Counted from the first letter of the stretch, positions 43,601-54,475 are shown. The stretch is 64,000 nucleotides of DNA from Macrostomum hystrix (GCA_950097015.1 CATNEN010000033.1:3704001-3768000), one strand, 5' to 3'. Translations and numbers: made by a program. Notes: a model not told the origin generated them from the letters alone.

Positions 43601-46600
43601 TATTGGTCATTACCCTAGTCCACAGTCTCTTTATTGGTCATTACCCCAGTCCACGGTCTCTTTATTGGTCATTACCCCAGTCCACAGTCTCTTTATTGGT
43701 CATTACCCTAGTCCACAGTCTCTTTATTGGTCATTACCCTAGACCACAGTCTCTTTATTGGTCATTACCCCAGTCCACAGTCTCTTTATTGGTCATTACC
43801 CTAGACCACAGTCTCTTTATTGGTCATTACCCTAGTCCACAGTCTCTTTATTGGTCATTACCCTAGTCAAGAGTCTCTTTATTGGTCATTACCCTAGTCC
43901 ACAGTCTCTTTATTGGTCATTACCCTAGACCACAGTCTCTTTATTGGTCATTACCCTAGTCCACAGTCTCTTTATTGGTCATTACCCTAGTCAAGAGTCT
44001 CTTTATTGGTCATTACCCCAGTCCACAGTCTCTTTATTGGTCAATACCCCAGTCCACAGTCTCTTTATTGGTCATTACCCTAGTCCACAGTCTCTTTATT
44101 GGTCATTACCCTAGACCACAGTCTCTTTATTGGTCATTACCCTAGACCACAGTCTCTTTATTGGTCATTACCCTAGTCCACAGTCTCTTTATTGGTCATT
44201 ACCCTAGACCACAGTCTCTTTATTGGTCATTACCCTAGTCCACAGTCTCTTTATTGGTCATTACCCTAGTCAAGAGTCTCTTTATTGGTCATTACCCCAG
44301 TCCACAGTCTCTTTATTGGTCATTACCCCAGTCCACAGTCTCTTTATTGGTCATTACCCTAGACCACAGTCTCTTTATTGGTCATTACCCCAGTCAAGAG
44401 TCTCTTTATTGGTCATTACCTCAGTCCACAGTCTCTTTATTGGTCATTACCCCAGTCCACAGTCTCTTTATTGGTCATTACCCCAGTCCACAGTCTCTTT
44501 ATTGGTCATTACCCCAGTCCACAGTCTCTTTATTGGTCATTACCCTAGTCCACAGTCTCTTTATTTGTCATTACCCTAGACCACAGTCTCTTTATTGGTC
44601 ATTACCCCAGTCCACAGTCTCTTTATTGGTCATTACCCCAGTCCACAGTCTCTTTATTGGTCATTACCCCAGTCCACAGTCTCTTTATTGGTCATTACCC
44701 CAGTCCACAGTCTCTTTATTGGTCATTACCCTAGACCACAGTCTCTTTATTGGTCATTACCCTAGACCACAGTCTCTTTATTGGTCATTACCCCAGTCCA
44801 CAGTCTCTTTATTGGTCATTACCCCAGTCCACAGTCTCTTTATTGGTCATTACCCTAGACCACAGTCTCTTTATTGGTCATTACCCCAGTCCACAGTCTC
44901 TTTATTGGTCATTACCTTAGACCACAGTCTCTTTATTGGTCATTACCCCAGTCCACAGTCTCATTATTGGTCATTACCCTAGACCACAGTCTCTTTATTG
45001 GTCATTACCCCAGTCCACAGTCTCTTTATTGGTCATTACCCTAGTCCACAGTCTCTTTATTGGTCATTACCTCAGTCCACAGTCTCTTTATTGGTCATTA
45101 CCCTAGACCACAGTCTTTTTATTGGTCATTACCCCAGTCCACAGTCTCTTTATTGGTCATTACCCTAGTCCACAGTCTCTTTATTGGTCATTACCTCAGT
45201 CCACAGTCTCTTTATTGGTCATTACCCCAGTCCACAGTCTCATTATTGGTCATTACCCCTCTAAATCCAGTATCTATATTTCTCCCCTGTCCGTGACCAG
45301 CCAGAGCTCCCTCGCAGCGATTATCCTTCATCGCCTTACCTCGGGCAGGGGCGCGGGCAGCCAGCTGAAGCTCTTGGCCTCGTTGATGTCCTCCATCAGC
45401 TCGAAGCCGTCGATGAAGATAGTGAATTTTCCGCGCTTGCCAACAGCGGCCAGGAGTTCAGCGAATTTCTCCACCAGAGTCCTTCGGAGTGATTAAATTA
45501 ATCGTAGATTTAAACCTTCTAGCCCCAGCACTTAAAAGAAACCGCCAACCAAGACTACTCAGCGAGTGCTCACCTGAAGCTGCTCTGGGCAGGCAGGTCG
45601 CCCAGATTGAACCGGCGGGCCAGCTCGTGGCAAATCCTCTGCAGCGTGGGGTGAATGAAATTCGAGCCGGGCGAGGCGCCGACAAAATGGGCGACGCTCC
45701 ACACTGGCTGGCTGGCTGTGCGCACCGCGTGCGCCTGCAATGCAGGTTCAGGTTTTTTGATACATATCGGCCAATAAAACCTTCAAAATTGTAGGTCGCA
45801 GCTTCTGACTCCTGATTGAGACCCGTCTGGGGTTCAGTAAATTTACTAAATGGTGAAAAAGACACTAAATTGTCAATTTATTCACTTCAGCGTGATGTAA
45901 AATACATGTAGCTTAATTGCTGTTAAATTTATTTGTTTTGGTCACGCTCTCAGCACTACTTGTGAGTAGCAAAACTAGAATTATAGCTCACCATAAAGGC
46001 CGTCTTGCCGCAGCCCGGCTGGCCGACAACCGGCACCACGCCGGAGCGCACACTGCCCAGCAGTTTCATGAGCGCCTTCGCCTGCGACTCCCGCCCAACA
46101 AAGTCCGCCTGCAGCCGCTGCAGGAAGCCGGCCTGCAGGCCCTCGGCGTGCGCCGCCTCGTCAACGAATGCTGACGACGAGCCGCCTTCGTCGGCATCTT
46201 CATCGCAGTAGCGCGCCTGCAGAGCCAGAAGCAGGCTGGCGTAGAGTCGCCCGGCCAGGTCCTCCAGACCAATCAGCAGCGGCCGGCCGTCCTGAACGAG
46301 GCCCCAGCGGCCAGAGTAGCTGTGAACAACGCAGCCGCTGTGCTGCACTTGCCATCTGGAGATGGGGAGGGGCAGAATTGGCTCAGGATTTAGGGAATTA
46401 GGGAAGAGGGAAAGAGGAATAAGAGAAAAGGAATAAGAAATGACTATAGAATAATAATCAATAACGATAACTGATTACACATGCCCCAATCGGGCCAGAT
46501 GTGCAGCCGACTGCACAGCCGCAGCTACAGCGTACAGCTGTTCAGTCCATGGACTGGGCGACGCCACTATCACCCTCAATTATCCCAGGCAATGCTGGGG

Positions 46601-49600
46601 TTAAAACCCATTTAACAGCTGAGTGAACTGATGAGTGCGTGTTAAATGATATATAGTTGTTCTAGTGGAAAAAAAGAATCGAACCCCTTGACTTTAAAGT
46701 CGTGAGTCCGACGTAGGCAAGGTAAGCTATGACGTAACGTAATTATTCTAGGAAAAGTAGTCTATGCGATAAAAAAAAGAAAGGCAACGGAACATCAGGT
46801 CAATGGTGCAAACCTCAGTTCGCCCAGCAGGCGCCGTTTCTCTGGCTCCGGTTCGTCGAACCAGTCGCGCCAGGCTGCCGGCACCTCGCCTGGCGGCAGT
46901 GGATCGCGCAGGCAGAAGAAGGCGGAGGCGCGCAGGGCCGCTTCGTCCGTGCCGTGCCGCTGGAGGGCGTGGCGCATCTCCAGCTCCGTGATGGACCTGG
47001 TGGCGGATTGGCGGATGGCGGCTGAAGGACAGACAGACAGACAGACACCAAGCACAGAAAGACAGACAGACAGACAGACAGACAGACAGTCAGCTGCACG
47101 CACCTTCCAGGAGGACAATCGCGCACCCAGTCGAAGGCTGGATCATCGGGGGCGGCGTAGCTGGACGGCGTGTATCCGTAACGGTCGCCGAGAAGGCCGA
47201 CGAACAGGTCGCAGCGGCGAACTTCGTCCAAGCAGATGGGCACCAGCGACTCACGCCTGGCCTCCTCCTCGGTAACGCCCCAGCGAAGGTCGACCTGGTG
47301 TTCGATGGGACATTGAAATGGGACATTGTTGCATAGGGTTGGGATCGGGTGGGTGAGTGGCAGAGCTGTCAACGCGTTTGCCTCTCGCACCAAGGTTCCT
47401 AAGCTCGATTCCGCGATGAGGCCACATTCATTTAGGGCGTAGCCACGGAGAGAAGGCTTGGGGGCTTGTCGTGCAATTTACGCCACTGAGGGCCAACCTC
47501 CAAGGCGCAGTGAACGTGCGCACTGCCTGACGACGAGAAAGTCAGGGCAGATGTACACAGCTGGGTGAGCGTGTGCCTGCGTACGGTATCTGTGTGCGTG
47601 TGTGCTCAGGAGTCAGCGGAATGGGCAGAATTGCCTCCTCGCTGGGTGCGGGTCGGCAAATGATGTGCCGTTGCGCGCAGCCCTCCTGCAATTATTATTA
47701 CTAGGGTTAGGATCAGTCAAAATTACTTAGTCAGCATGGGATCTGGGATTTCTACAACTTAACATAAGCTATTCTTGCGATCTGGGATTTAATCAGCCAA
47801 ATCCCATGAATTCCATGAAGGAACCCCATGAAGATGCGGCCTCTCATTCACCTCCAGCAGCTCGACGAACATCTTGCGGCACTGCCGCCTCAGCTGCGGG
47901 AACAGGCACCTGGTCAGCAGGTCCCGCTCGCCGTGCATATCCCTAAACGTTGACGAGATGAACACTCGGGACACTCGCCAGCGAGGGATCTGGCACACCA
48001 GCGGCAGCGGCGCCTCCACCTGGGGCCGGACGCCGGCGCCGCCGCCAGGCAGACTCGCCGGCAGGCCGTAGCGCTTGTCCGTGGCGTCCACGTGGGCCAG
48101 AATGTCGGCGTCTCCGCGCTGGCTGACGAAACGCAGAATCTGATCGCTGAAGCCGGCCACGGACACGTCGTTCATTGTGGCCTCGTCTGCCTGACTGGGC
48201 TTCACGCTGCAATTCAGAGTTCCGCCAGAGCTGAGTATTATGACTATGAGTCAACAACCCATTAGGCCGTATTGAGTGAACAGCCTGACCCATTGAGTCA
48301 ACAGCCTGACTCATTGAGTGAACAGCCTGACCCATTGAGTCAACAGCCTGACCCATTGAGTCAATTGCCAGCAAGCAAGGCAAGCGCAAGCACTCACGCA
48401 GGCACCCTGCCGGACAGGTCCACATTGACAAACAGCAGGTTGGGGTCCACGGCCTGTCTGTAGCGCCTCAGGAAAGCCTTCAGGCCGGCGTCCATGGACC
48501 AGTCGGTGTTGGACAGCAGCAGGAGGGTGTCCAGCTGTTTCCTATTGGCCAGCAGGTCGTACAGATGATCCAGCACCACTGCAGGCACATTGCTGGGAGC
48601 TTTCTCTGAACGGCCGCTCTCCGCAGAGGAACGGGCCTCCTTAACCTGAAGGGCCACATCGTTAAGGTTCTCCAGAATGCCGCCCTTGCCGAGGCCGACC
48701 TCCGTCAGGCTGGAGTTGAAAAACACTCGAAAGTCGCACTGCTCGCAGGCGTGTTTGCACATCAAGCCGAGCAGGATGGCCACCTCCATCACCTGCAAGT
48801 GTATGACGGCATTCAAATGGTGCGAGCAATAGACCAGTACTCGAACTCGCAACCTCTGGCTAGCATCCCACCGAATAAACGCAGGTCAGACTCACAGTTC
48901 TGGGATCTAGGATCTGGGATCTGGGATCTAGGATCTGGGATCTAGGATCTGGGATCTAGGATCTGGGATCTAGGATCTGGGATCTAGGATCTGGGATCTA
49001 GGATCTGGGATCTAGGATCTGGGATCTAGGATCTGGGATCTAGGATCTGGGATCTAGGATCTGGGATCTAGGATCTGGGATCTAGGATCTGGGATCTAGG
49101 ATCTGGGATCTAGGATCTGGGATCTAGGATCTGGGATCTAGGATCTGGGATCTAGGATCTGGGATCTAGGATCTGGGATCTAGGATCTGGGATCTAGGAT
49201 CTGGGATCTAGGATCTGGGATCTAGGATCTGGGATCTAGGATCTGGGATCTAGGATCTGGGATCTAGGATCTGGGATCTAGGATCTGGGATCTAGGATCT
49301 GGGATCTAGGATCTGGGATCTAGGATCTGGGATCTAGGATCTGGGATCTAGGATCTGGGATCTAGGATCTGGGATCTAGGATCTGGGATCTAGGATCTGG
49401 GATCTAGGATCTGGGATCTAGGATCTGGGATCTAGGATCTGGGATCTAGGATCTGGGATCTAGGATCTGGGATCTAGGATCTGGGATCTAGGATCTGGGA
49501 TCTAGGATCTGGGATCTAGGATCTGGGATCTAGGATCTGGGATCTACGCTCGTAGGATCTGGGATCTAGGATCTGGGATCTAGGATCTGGGATCTAGGAT

Positions 49601-52600
49601 CTGGGATCTAGGATCTGGGATCTAGGATCTGGGATCTAGGATCTGGGATCTAGGATCTGGGATCTAGGATCTGGGATCTAGGATCTGGGATCTAGGATCT
49701 GGGATCTAGGATCTGGGATCTAGGATCTGGGATCTAGGATCTGGGATCTAGGATCTGGGATCTAGGATCTGGGATCTAGGATCTGGGATCTAGGATCTGG
49801 GATCTAGGATCTGGGATCTAGGATCTGGGATCTAGGATCTGGGATCTAGGATCTGGGATCTAGGATCTAGGATCTAGGATCTGGGATCTAGGATCTGGGA
49901 TCTAGGATCTGGGATCTAGGATCTGGGATCTAGGATCTGGGATCTAGGATCTGGGATCTAGGATCTGGGATCTAGGATCTGGGATCTAGGATCTAGGATC
50001 TGGGAAAGCACCTTAGACTCACAGTTCTAGGCTTGCCCATGCCCTTGTATGAGGTGCAGGGCGCGTCCATGTCGCTATAGCCAGTGACGAGAAGCAGGGT
50101 GCTGCCCTTGATTGGGGGCACATTGTAGGTCGTGGCTACCTTGACCGCAGTCTCCAGGGCCTTGCGGTAGCGAGCGATCCAGTCGATCATGTCGCTGCTG
50201 AAGCCGGACATTGCCTTTTCGGCCTTCTTATCCGCCCGCTCGGCACCGCGACCGCCGCCTCCGCGACCTCCGCGACCTCCGCGACCGCCACGACCGCCGC
50301 GACCACCGCGGCGACCTCCGCGACCGCCTCGAGCCGCCGGCTTTGAAGTCTCGCTCGCTGAATGCTGTGCGAGCTTCGCGATGGCCTCCTCTGCGAATGC
50401 GACAGAGTTCACGGCATTATGACCAGTTCGTGGATCCCTATGACCAGTTCGTGAATCACTATGACCAGTTCGTGAATCACTATGACCAGTTCGTGAATCA
50501 CTATGACCATTTTTTAAATCACTATGACCAGTTTTTAATCACTATGACCAGTTTTTAATCACTATGACCAGTTTTTAATCACTATGACCAGTTTTTAATC
50601 ACTATGACCAGTTTTTTAATCACTATGACCAGTTCGTGAATCACTATGACCAGTTCGTGAATCACTATGACCAGTTCGTGAATCACTATGACCAGTTCGT
50701 GAATCACTATGATTTGGGTCACTAATCACTAGAAAGCACAGCACTACAAATAGTAAATCAAGTGAACTCCAGCAGAACTCACTTGTCTTCATCAGCTCCC
50801 TCTCCAACTCGTCCAGCGCCTGGTAGGCCGAGAAGAATCTGAACGGAAACTGCTTGCTGTTGATGACTGAGCCCTGGGAAAATGGAGAATTGTATCACTG
50901 CATTGAATCAACCGATTAAACTGTTAGCATCCCTAACCGACTTGATCCCATCCCCAACCGACCCGATCCCATCCCAAACCGACCTGATCCCATTCCTAAC
51001 CGACCCCTGATCCCATTCCTAACCGACCCCTGATCCCATTCCTAACAGACCCCTGATCCCATTCCCAACCAACCCTGATCCCAGACTTCCTAAAAGACCT
51101 GATCCCATTCCTAAAAGACCTGATCCCATTCCTAAAAGACCTGATCCCATTCCTAAAAGACCTGATCCCATTCCTAAAAGACCTGATCCCATTCCTAACC
51201 GACCCCTGATCCCATTCCTAACCAACCCCTGATCCCATTCCTAACCGACCACTGATCCCATTCCTAACCAACCCTTGATCCAATTCCTAACCGACCACTG
51301 ATCCCATTCCTAACCGACCCTTGATCCCATTCCTAACCGACCCCTGATCCCATTCCTAACCGACCACTGATCCCATTCCTAAAAGACCTGATCCCATTCC
51401 TAAAAGACCTGATCCCATTCCTAAAAGACCTGATCACATCCCTAACAGACCCCTGATCTCATTCTTAATCGACCTGATCCCATCACTAACCATTTAACAT
51501 GATCCCATCCCTAACCATTCAACCTGATCCCATCCCTAACCATTCAACCTGATCCCATCCCTAACCATTCAACCTGATCCCATCACTAACCATTCAACCT
51601 GATCCCATCCCTAACAATTCAACCTGATCCCATCACTAACCATTTAACCTGATCCCATCACTAACCATTCAACCTGATCCCATCCCTAACCATTCAACCT
51701 GATCCCATCACTAACCATTCAACCTGATCCCATCCCTAACAATTCAACCTGATCCCATCACTAACCATTCAACCTGATCCCATCCCTAACCATTCAACCT
51801 GATCCCATCACTAACCATTCAACATGATCCCATCCCTAACCATTCAACCTGATCCCATCCCTAACCATTGAACCTGATCCCATCACTAAACATTCAACCT
51901 GATCCCATCACTAACCATTCAACCTGATCCCATCCCTAACCATTCAACCTGATCCCATCACTAAACATTCAACCTGATCCCATCACTAACCATTCAACCT
52001 GATCCCATCCCTAACCATTCAACCTGATCCCATCCCTAACCATTCAACCTGATCCCATCCCTAACCATTCAACCTGATCCCTTCCCTAACCATTCAACCT
52101 GATCCCATCCCTAACCATTCAACCTGATCCCATCACTAACCATTCAACCTGATCCCATCCCTAACCGTTACACTTGATCACCTCATCCTGCAGCTTCCTG
52201 AGCACCATGTTGTGGTGCTTGGCGGAGATGCCAGCCTTGATGAGGTTCCTTAGATTCCTGAGCATGGCCATGTAAGGCAGCTTCCTATGGTCCAGCAGGC
52301 TCTCCCACACCTCGGCCTTGTTGCCGCGGGCGGACACCTGGGTCTCCCAGGTCTCCGGCACCGGCAGGCGCATTCGCTTGCCGGCACGGGTGGCGTCGAA
52401 CTCGCCGGGCAGGCCGGTCTTGTAGAACTCGGCCAGGGTCTCCGGGTAGCGCTTGCCGATGAGGGCCATGACGTGCTCCACTGGCCGGTTGATGTGCAGC
52501 TGCCGCACCAGCTGCTTCAGCGTGAACCGCTTCTCACGTCGCTCCTCCGGCCGGGGACCTTCGTCGTCCGAGGGCACAGAGATCTGACGGAAATGGGTCA

Positions 52601-54475
52601 GAGAGAGAATGAGGATCTGGAATTTTGGATCTGGGATCTTGGATCTGGGATCTTGGATCTGGGATCTTGGATCTGGGATCTTGGATCTGGGATCTTGGAT
52701 CTGGGATCTTGGATCTGGAATTTTGGATCTGGGATCTTGGATCTGGAATTTTGGATCTGGGATCTTGGATCTGGGATCTTGGATCTGGGATCTTGGATCT
52801 GGGATCTGGGATCTGGGATCTGGGATCTCGGATCTGACCAACCTGCTGCCTGACTGGATCCTTGCCGGCGTCACTGTCAGTGTCGCTACCGCTGCTCGAG
52901 CTGCTGTCGCTCGTGGCGCGTCTGGCTGATGCCGCCGCGCTGACACCGCCGCGCCCACCCCGCCCGCCACGGCCGCCTCTACCTCGGCTGGCTGATATGG
53001 CCGATAGCGCTGCCGATGTCGCTGCCGCAGCCGCGTGAGCCCCGCGACCACCGCGTCCGCCACCGCGACTGCTGACTACGCCGCGTGCGCCGCGTCCACC
53101 GCGACCTCCGCGGCCCCGACCGCCGCGCCCGCCTGCCGTCGTTGAAGCCCCGGCAGCTGCTGAGTCGCCTTCGGCTGCGGCAGATTTGGCCGCCACCTTC
53201 TTGACCTTCTTCTTCACGGCCTTCTCCTTATTGTACTTGCCAAGCTGATAGGCGTCAAAGTCTGGAAATTTCGCGGCCATGGCTTTGCGCAGGGCGGCCG
53301 GCAGGGCGCCCCACCGCAATGTCCGATCTTGGAAGGCCTGGTAGATCTCGGCCACTTCGATCCAGTCGGACGGCAGGGCCACCGCAGCCGAGAAGTACTT
53401 GCGGATGAATGGCCTGGTGAGGCCGGAAACGGCTGAATAGGACAGCAGAAAGTTGGCGGTGGTGCGGATGTTCAGCTCCTTGCGGGTGAACAGTGCCACC
53501 TTCAGGATGAACTCCGGGTCGCCGGCGCTGCCGCCGCCGCCATCCCTGGCGATGGAGTCAGCCAGTTGCATCAGCTCGCAGCGCAGGACATCTTTGGCGT
53601 CTTTGAAGTCTGGCGCCCGGATAAGGGAGGCGCTGACCATGTTGAGCAGCAGGCGCTGAGATCAAGGGGACAGAAGAGGTCGCAATTAAGAACACTGAAA
53701 CACCCACAGCAAAATTTCCAGCGCTACTCGAATAGCTTACCTTGCGATTAGCCAGCCCAGAGAAGTAGGAGGTGGGCTCAACGGTGTCCAGCAGGGCTCG
53801 GCCAGTGAAGGCGCGCAGGCGTTCGCTGTGAATCTCGGCAAATTTCAATCCCCGGTAGCTGGGAGCGGACTTCTCCGCGTCCAGGCGGCTGGCCACGTGG
53901 CCAACCAGACTGAAACTGGCGACCTCCGTTGCGGCCGAGGCTGGGGTGGCGGCCGAGGTTGAGGTGGCGGCCCTCGGAGCCGGCTCCGGCTGCAGCTCGC
54001 GAACTGGCCTGGCTAAGAAAGCGCTGGCAGCCGCTGGATTGGTGGTGCGCGTGGCGGAGTTGAACCGCTCCTTGTCCAGCTTGGTGGACACGCCGCCAGT
54101 TGTTGAAAGTCCGCCTAGGCGGGTGGCGGTGGTGCTGCTGCTGAAGCCGCTGCCGACTGTGGTCTGAGTGCTGCTCAGCAGAGCCCTGCCAGTTGCAGGA
54201 GCAGCTGTCGATGTCCCCAGACTGAGCTTCAGATTCAACAATGTGGACGCGGCAGTGGAAGCAAATGCGGAGCCGCCGCTGGTCAGCACTGACGGTCGGG
54301 CTGTTGACAGGGTGGTCGATGCCAGTAGGCTAGTACCAAAGCCCAGGGTTGGAGCTGGAGCAGCTGTGGTTGCAGACTTAACTCCGAAACTAGTACTGAG
54401 CTTTGGTGGCGCGGTGAGCTTGGAGTTTAGCACTGACGATGTCAGCGACAGCTTAGTTCTGTCAGACATTGTCAT
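34587..54475 (-). CDS. TEP1: telomerase protein component 1 (vault/telomerase RNA-binding protein)
   Basis: 24 exons, all phases consistent, 8748 coding bases (2915 residues; vertebrate TEP1 is about 2630). Exons 1-12: 53741-54475, 52843-53655, 52182-52583, 50783-50873, 50023-50390, 48398-48792, 47852-48206, 47104-47294, 46814-46996, 45992-46355, 45574-45734, 45340-45481. Exons 13-24: 42913-43092, 41701-42321, 41112-41226, 40927-41032, 39830-40402, 39272-39621, 38368-38966, 36962-37681, 36513-36881, 35352-35981, 34802-34951, 34587-34721. TEP1 binds telomerase RNA and vault RNA and is a minor vault component. Domain order matches the family: TROVE, VWA-like region, DUF4062, NACHT with P-loop, then WD40 repeats. 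The start ATG at 54475 is followed by a second at 54469; the first 150 residues are Ser/Thr-rich and poorly conserved. Distinctive additions are two RGG-rich blocks and a charged insert in the WD40 region. Confidence 0.95.
36000..36500 (-). other. TEP1 intron 21, AT-rich with short inverted repeats
   Basis: Multiple copies of AATTTCTTAGAA-type sequence in both orientations between 36180 and 36400; no exon. Confidence 0.5.
37700..38340. repeat. 26-bp minisatellite in TEP1 intron 19
   Basis: About 24 copies with cores GAGAGGATCTGGGAGGATGA and CATCCC (GATCTTGG and AACCCGAGAAG variants). Begins about 25 bases 3' of the exon 20 acceptor side and ends close to the exon 19 donor (38368). Minus frames across it are not coding. 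Confidence 0.96.
39170..39248. repeat. short 12-bp repeat in TEP1 intron 18
   Basis: Six or seven copies of GAGAGTGAAATC variants near the exon 18 donor. Confidence 0.85.
40430..40680. repeat. G-rich tandem repeat in TEP1 intron 16
   Basis: Units such as GGATAGAGATGGGTGGGACG and GGATGGGGGTGGATTGGGGT alternate, 30-40 bp period with length variants. Confidence 0.85.
40681..40880 (+). mobile_element. tRNA-derived SINE-like element in TEP1 intron 16
   Basis: Contains GTCGGGAGTTCGAATCGCAG, a B-box-like GAGTTCGAATC near 40722. Downstream CCAGTCCACGGACTG and GAGCTGTACACCGCT correspond to CAGTCCATGGACTGG and its neighbourhood in the element at 46471-46738 (other orientation). Confidence 0.55.
41236..41300 (-). 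mobile_element. tRNA-like fragment in TEP1 intron 14
   Basis: On the minus strand it contains an exact GGTTCGAATCC B-box (41241-41251). Only a short tRNA-like stretch follows, so it is a SINE or tRNA pseudogene remnant. Confidence 0.4.
41340..41660. repeat. 20-bp minisatellite in TEP1 intron 14
   Basis: About sixteen copies of CCCCACCTCACTCCCCAAAG with variants. Confidence 0.95.
42480..42725 (-). mobile_element. SINE-like element (family B) in TEP1 intron 13
   Basis: On the minus strand it reads GGGCTCGATTCCGCGGTGAG, then GGGCGTAGCCACGGAGAG, CGTACGGTATCTGTGTG and GGCAGAATTGCCTCC, in the same order as the copy at 47345-47660. Confidence 0.8.
42800..42875 (-). mobile_element. tRNA-like sequence in TEP1 intron 13
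   Basis: On the minus strand it reads GTTGCCTAGTTGTTACAGC... and GAGAGTTCGAATCTATGCCC, A-box- and B-box-like elements about 35 bases apart. It is probably a SINE head. A real tRNA gene is unlikely because the arms do not pair convincingly by eye. Confidence 0.45.
43150..43350. repeat. 33-bp tandem repeat in TEP1 intron 12
   Basis: Six copies with cores GTCTGTTGATTGGTCATTAC and ACCATTTCAATTA. The TTGGTCATTAC core continues into the 31-bp array beside it. Confidence 0.95.
43350..45265. repeat. 31-bp minisatellite in TEP1 intron 12, about 61 copies
   Basis: Units contain CTCTTTATTGGTCATTACCC and CAGTCCACAGT (variants TAGACC, TCAAGAG). Nearly homogeneous over 1.9 kb. Long Leu/Ile/Ser/Tyr-rich frames across it are artefacts. 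Confidence 0.97.
45950..45991. other. short TEP1 intron 10 remnant next to exon 10
   Basis: Part of the roughly 260-bp intron between exons 11 and 10; no repeat seen. Confidence 0.4.
46471..46738 (-). mobile_element. tRNA-derived SINE (family A) in TEP1 intron 9
   Basis: On the minus strand: a tRNA-like start with GGACTCACGACTTTAAAGTC followed by GGGGTTCGATTC (B-box). Its 3' part matches the tail of the GPD1 intron element at 22424-22690 (GCACATCTGGCCCGATTGGG). Confidence 0.65.
47020..47090. repeat. (GACA)n microsatellite in TEP1 intron 8
   Basis: About fifteen copies with a short interruption. Same tetranucleotide, opposite strand, as 11490-11806. Confidence 0.9.
47345..47660 (+). mobile_element. 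full-length-looking SINE (family B) in TEP1 intron 7
   Basis: A tRNA-like head (TGGCAGAGCTGT near 47359, AGCTCGATTCC near 47401) is followed by GGGCGTAGCCACGGAGAG, GTACGGTATCTGTGTGCG, TGCTCAGGAGTCAGC and GGCAGAATTGCCTCC. The body is shared with 42480-42725 and 32490-32630 and, in decayed form, with 57210-57300. Confidence 0.8.
47700..47800. other. single copies of the GGGATCTGGGATTT motif
   Basis: GGGATCTGGGATTT (about 47740) and CGATCTGGGATTTA (about 47780) occur unarrayed here, in TEP1 intron 7. They are close to the unit of the large arrays at 48895-50010 and 52612-52835. Confidence 0.6.
48240..48365. repeat. 20-bp tandem repeat in TEP1 intron 6
   Basis: Five or six copies of CCTGACCCATTGAGTCAACA. 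Confidence 0.92.
48895..50010. repeat. 14-bp minisatellite in TEP1 intron 5, about 79 copies
   Basis: Almost perfect GGATCTGGGATCTA repeats over 1.1 kb, with one interruption (CGCTCGT at about 49548). The short sequence GACTCACAGTTCT flanks it on both sides (about 48891 and 50016); the right copy is the exon 5 donor. Confidence 0.98.
50415..50720. repeat. 21-bp minisatellite in TEP1 intron 4
   Basis: About fourteen copies of ATCACTATGACCAGTTCGTG, with T-rich shortened variants in the middle. Confidence 0.95.
50930..52170. repeat. two adjoining minisatellites with CCCTAACC cores in TEP1 intron 3
   Basis: 50930-51480: units of about 22-24 bp such as CTGATCCCATTCCTAACCGA. 51480-52170: 25-bp units with CCTGATCCCATCCCTAACCA plus TTCAA, about 27 copies. 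Both share CTGATCCCAT and CTAACC and evidently have one origin. Confidence 0.96.
52612..52835. repeat. 14-bp minisatellite in TEP1 intron 2
   Basis: About sixteen copies of GGATCTGGGATCTT. Differs at one base from the intron 5 array unit, 2.6 kb away. Confidence 0.97.

Larger units (their letters stand above)
40927..46355 (-). other. TEP1: TEP1 exons 10-16: NACHT NTPase and helical region
   Basis: Exon 10 ends with a Walker A P-loop, GQPGCGKT (about residues 1288-1295), preceded by DFVGRESQ. Exon 11 has HFVGASPGS. Exon 12 has a Walker B-like segment, FTIFIDGFE. Exons 13-16 carry the helical NACHT-associated region ([33 protein letters not shown]). The P-loop lysine and threonine and the acidic Walker B residue are intact, so nucleotide binding is likely. 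Confidence 0.92.
46814..48792 (-). other. TEP1: TEP1 exons 6-9: VWA-like region and DUF4062
   Basis: Exon 6 has the alternating hydrophobic pattern of the VWA-like domain ([38 protein letters not shown]). Exon 7 ends in the DUF4062 signature [18 protein letters not shown]. Exon 8 continues [14 protein letters not shown] and [14 protein letters not shown], and exon 9 starts GRSITELEM across the splice junction. These blocks are nearly unchanged from other animal TEP1 proteins and fix the splice sites. Confidence 0.93.
50023..54475 (-). other. TEP1: TEP1 exons 1-5: N-terminus and TROVE module
   Basis: Residues about 200-800. Diagnostic TROVE segments: exon 2 [53 protein letters not shown]; exon 3 [17 protein letters not shown]-like [22 protein letters not shown] and GISAKHH; exon 4 [19 protein letters not shown]. 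The TROVE domain is the RNA-binding part shared with Ro60. RGG-rich blocks interrupt it: one at the end of exon 2 (about residues 420-495, followed by a Ser/Asp-rich acidic run) and one in exon 5 (about 700-730). These blocks are absent from the vertebrate protein as far as I know. Confidence 0.93.

Noticed and set aside
43355-45296. several + frames of Ser-Leu-Leu-Val-Ile-Thr repeats up to 242 codons
   Set aside because: 31-bp minisatellite in TEP1 intron 12, on the strand opposite to the gene.
50189-50558. Pro/Arg-rich + frames opposite the RGG block
   Set aside because: Antisense shadows of TEP1 exon 5, whose minus frame is supported by splice phase and family match.
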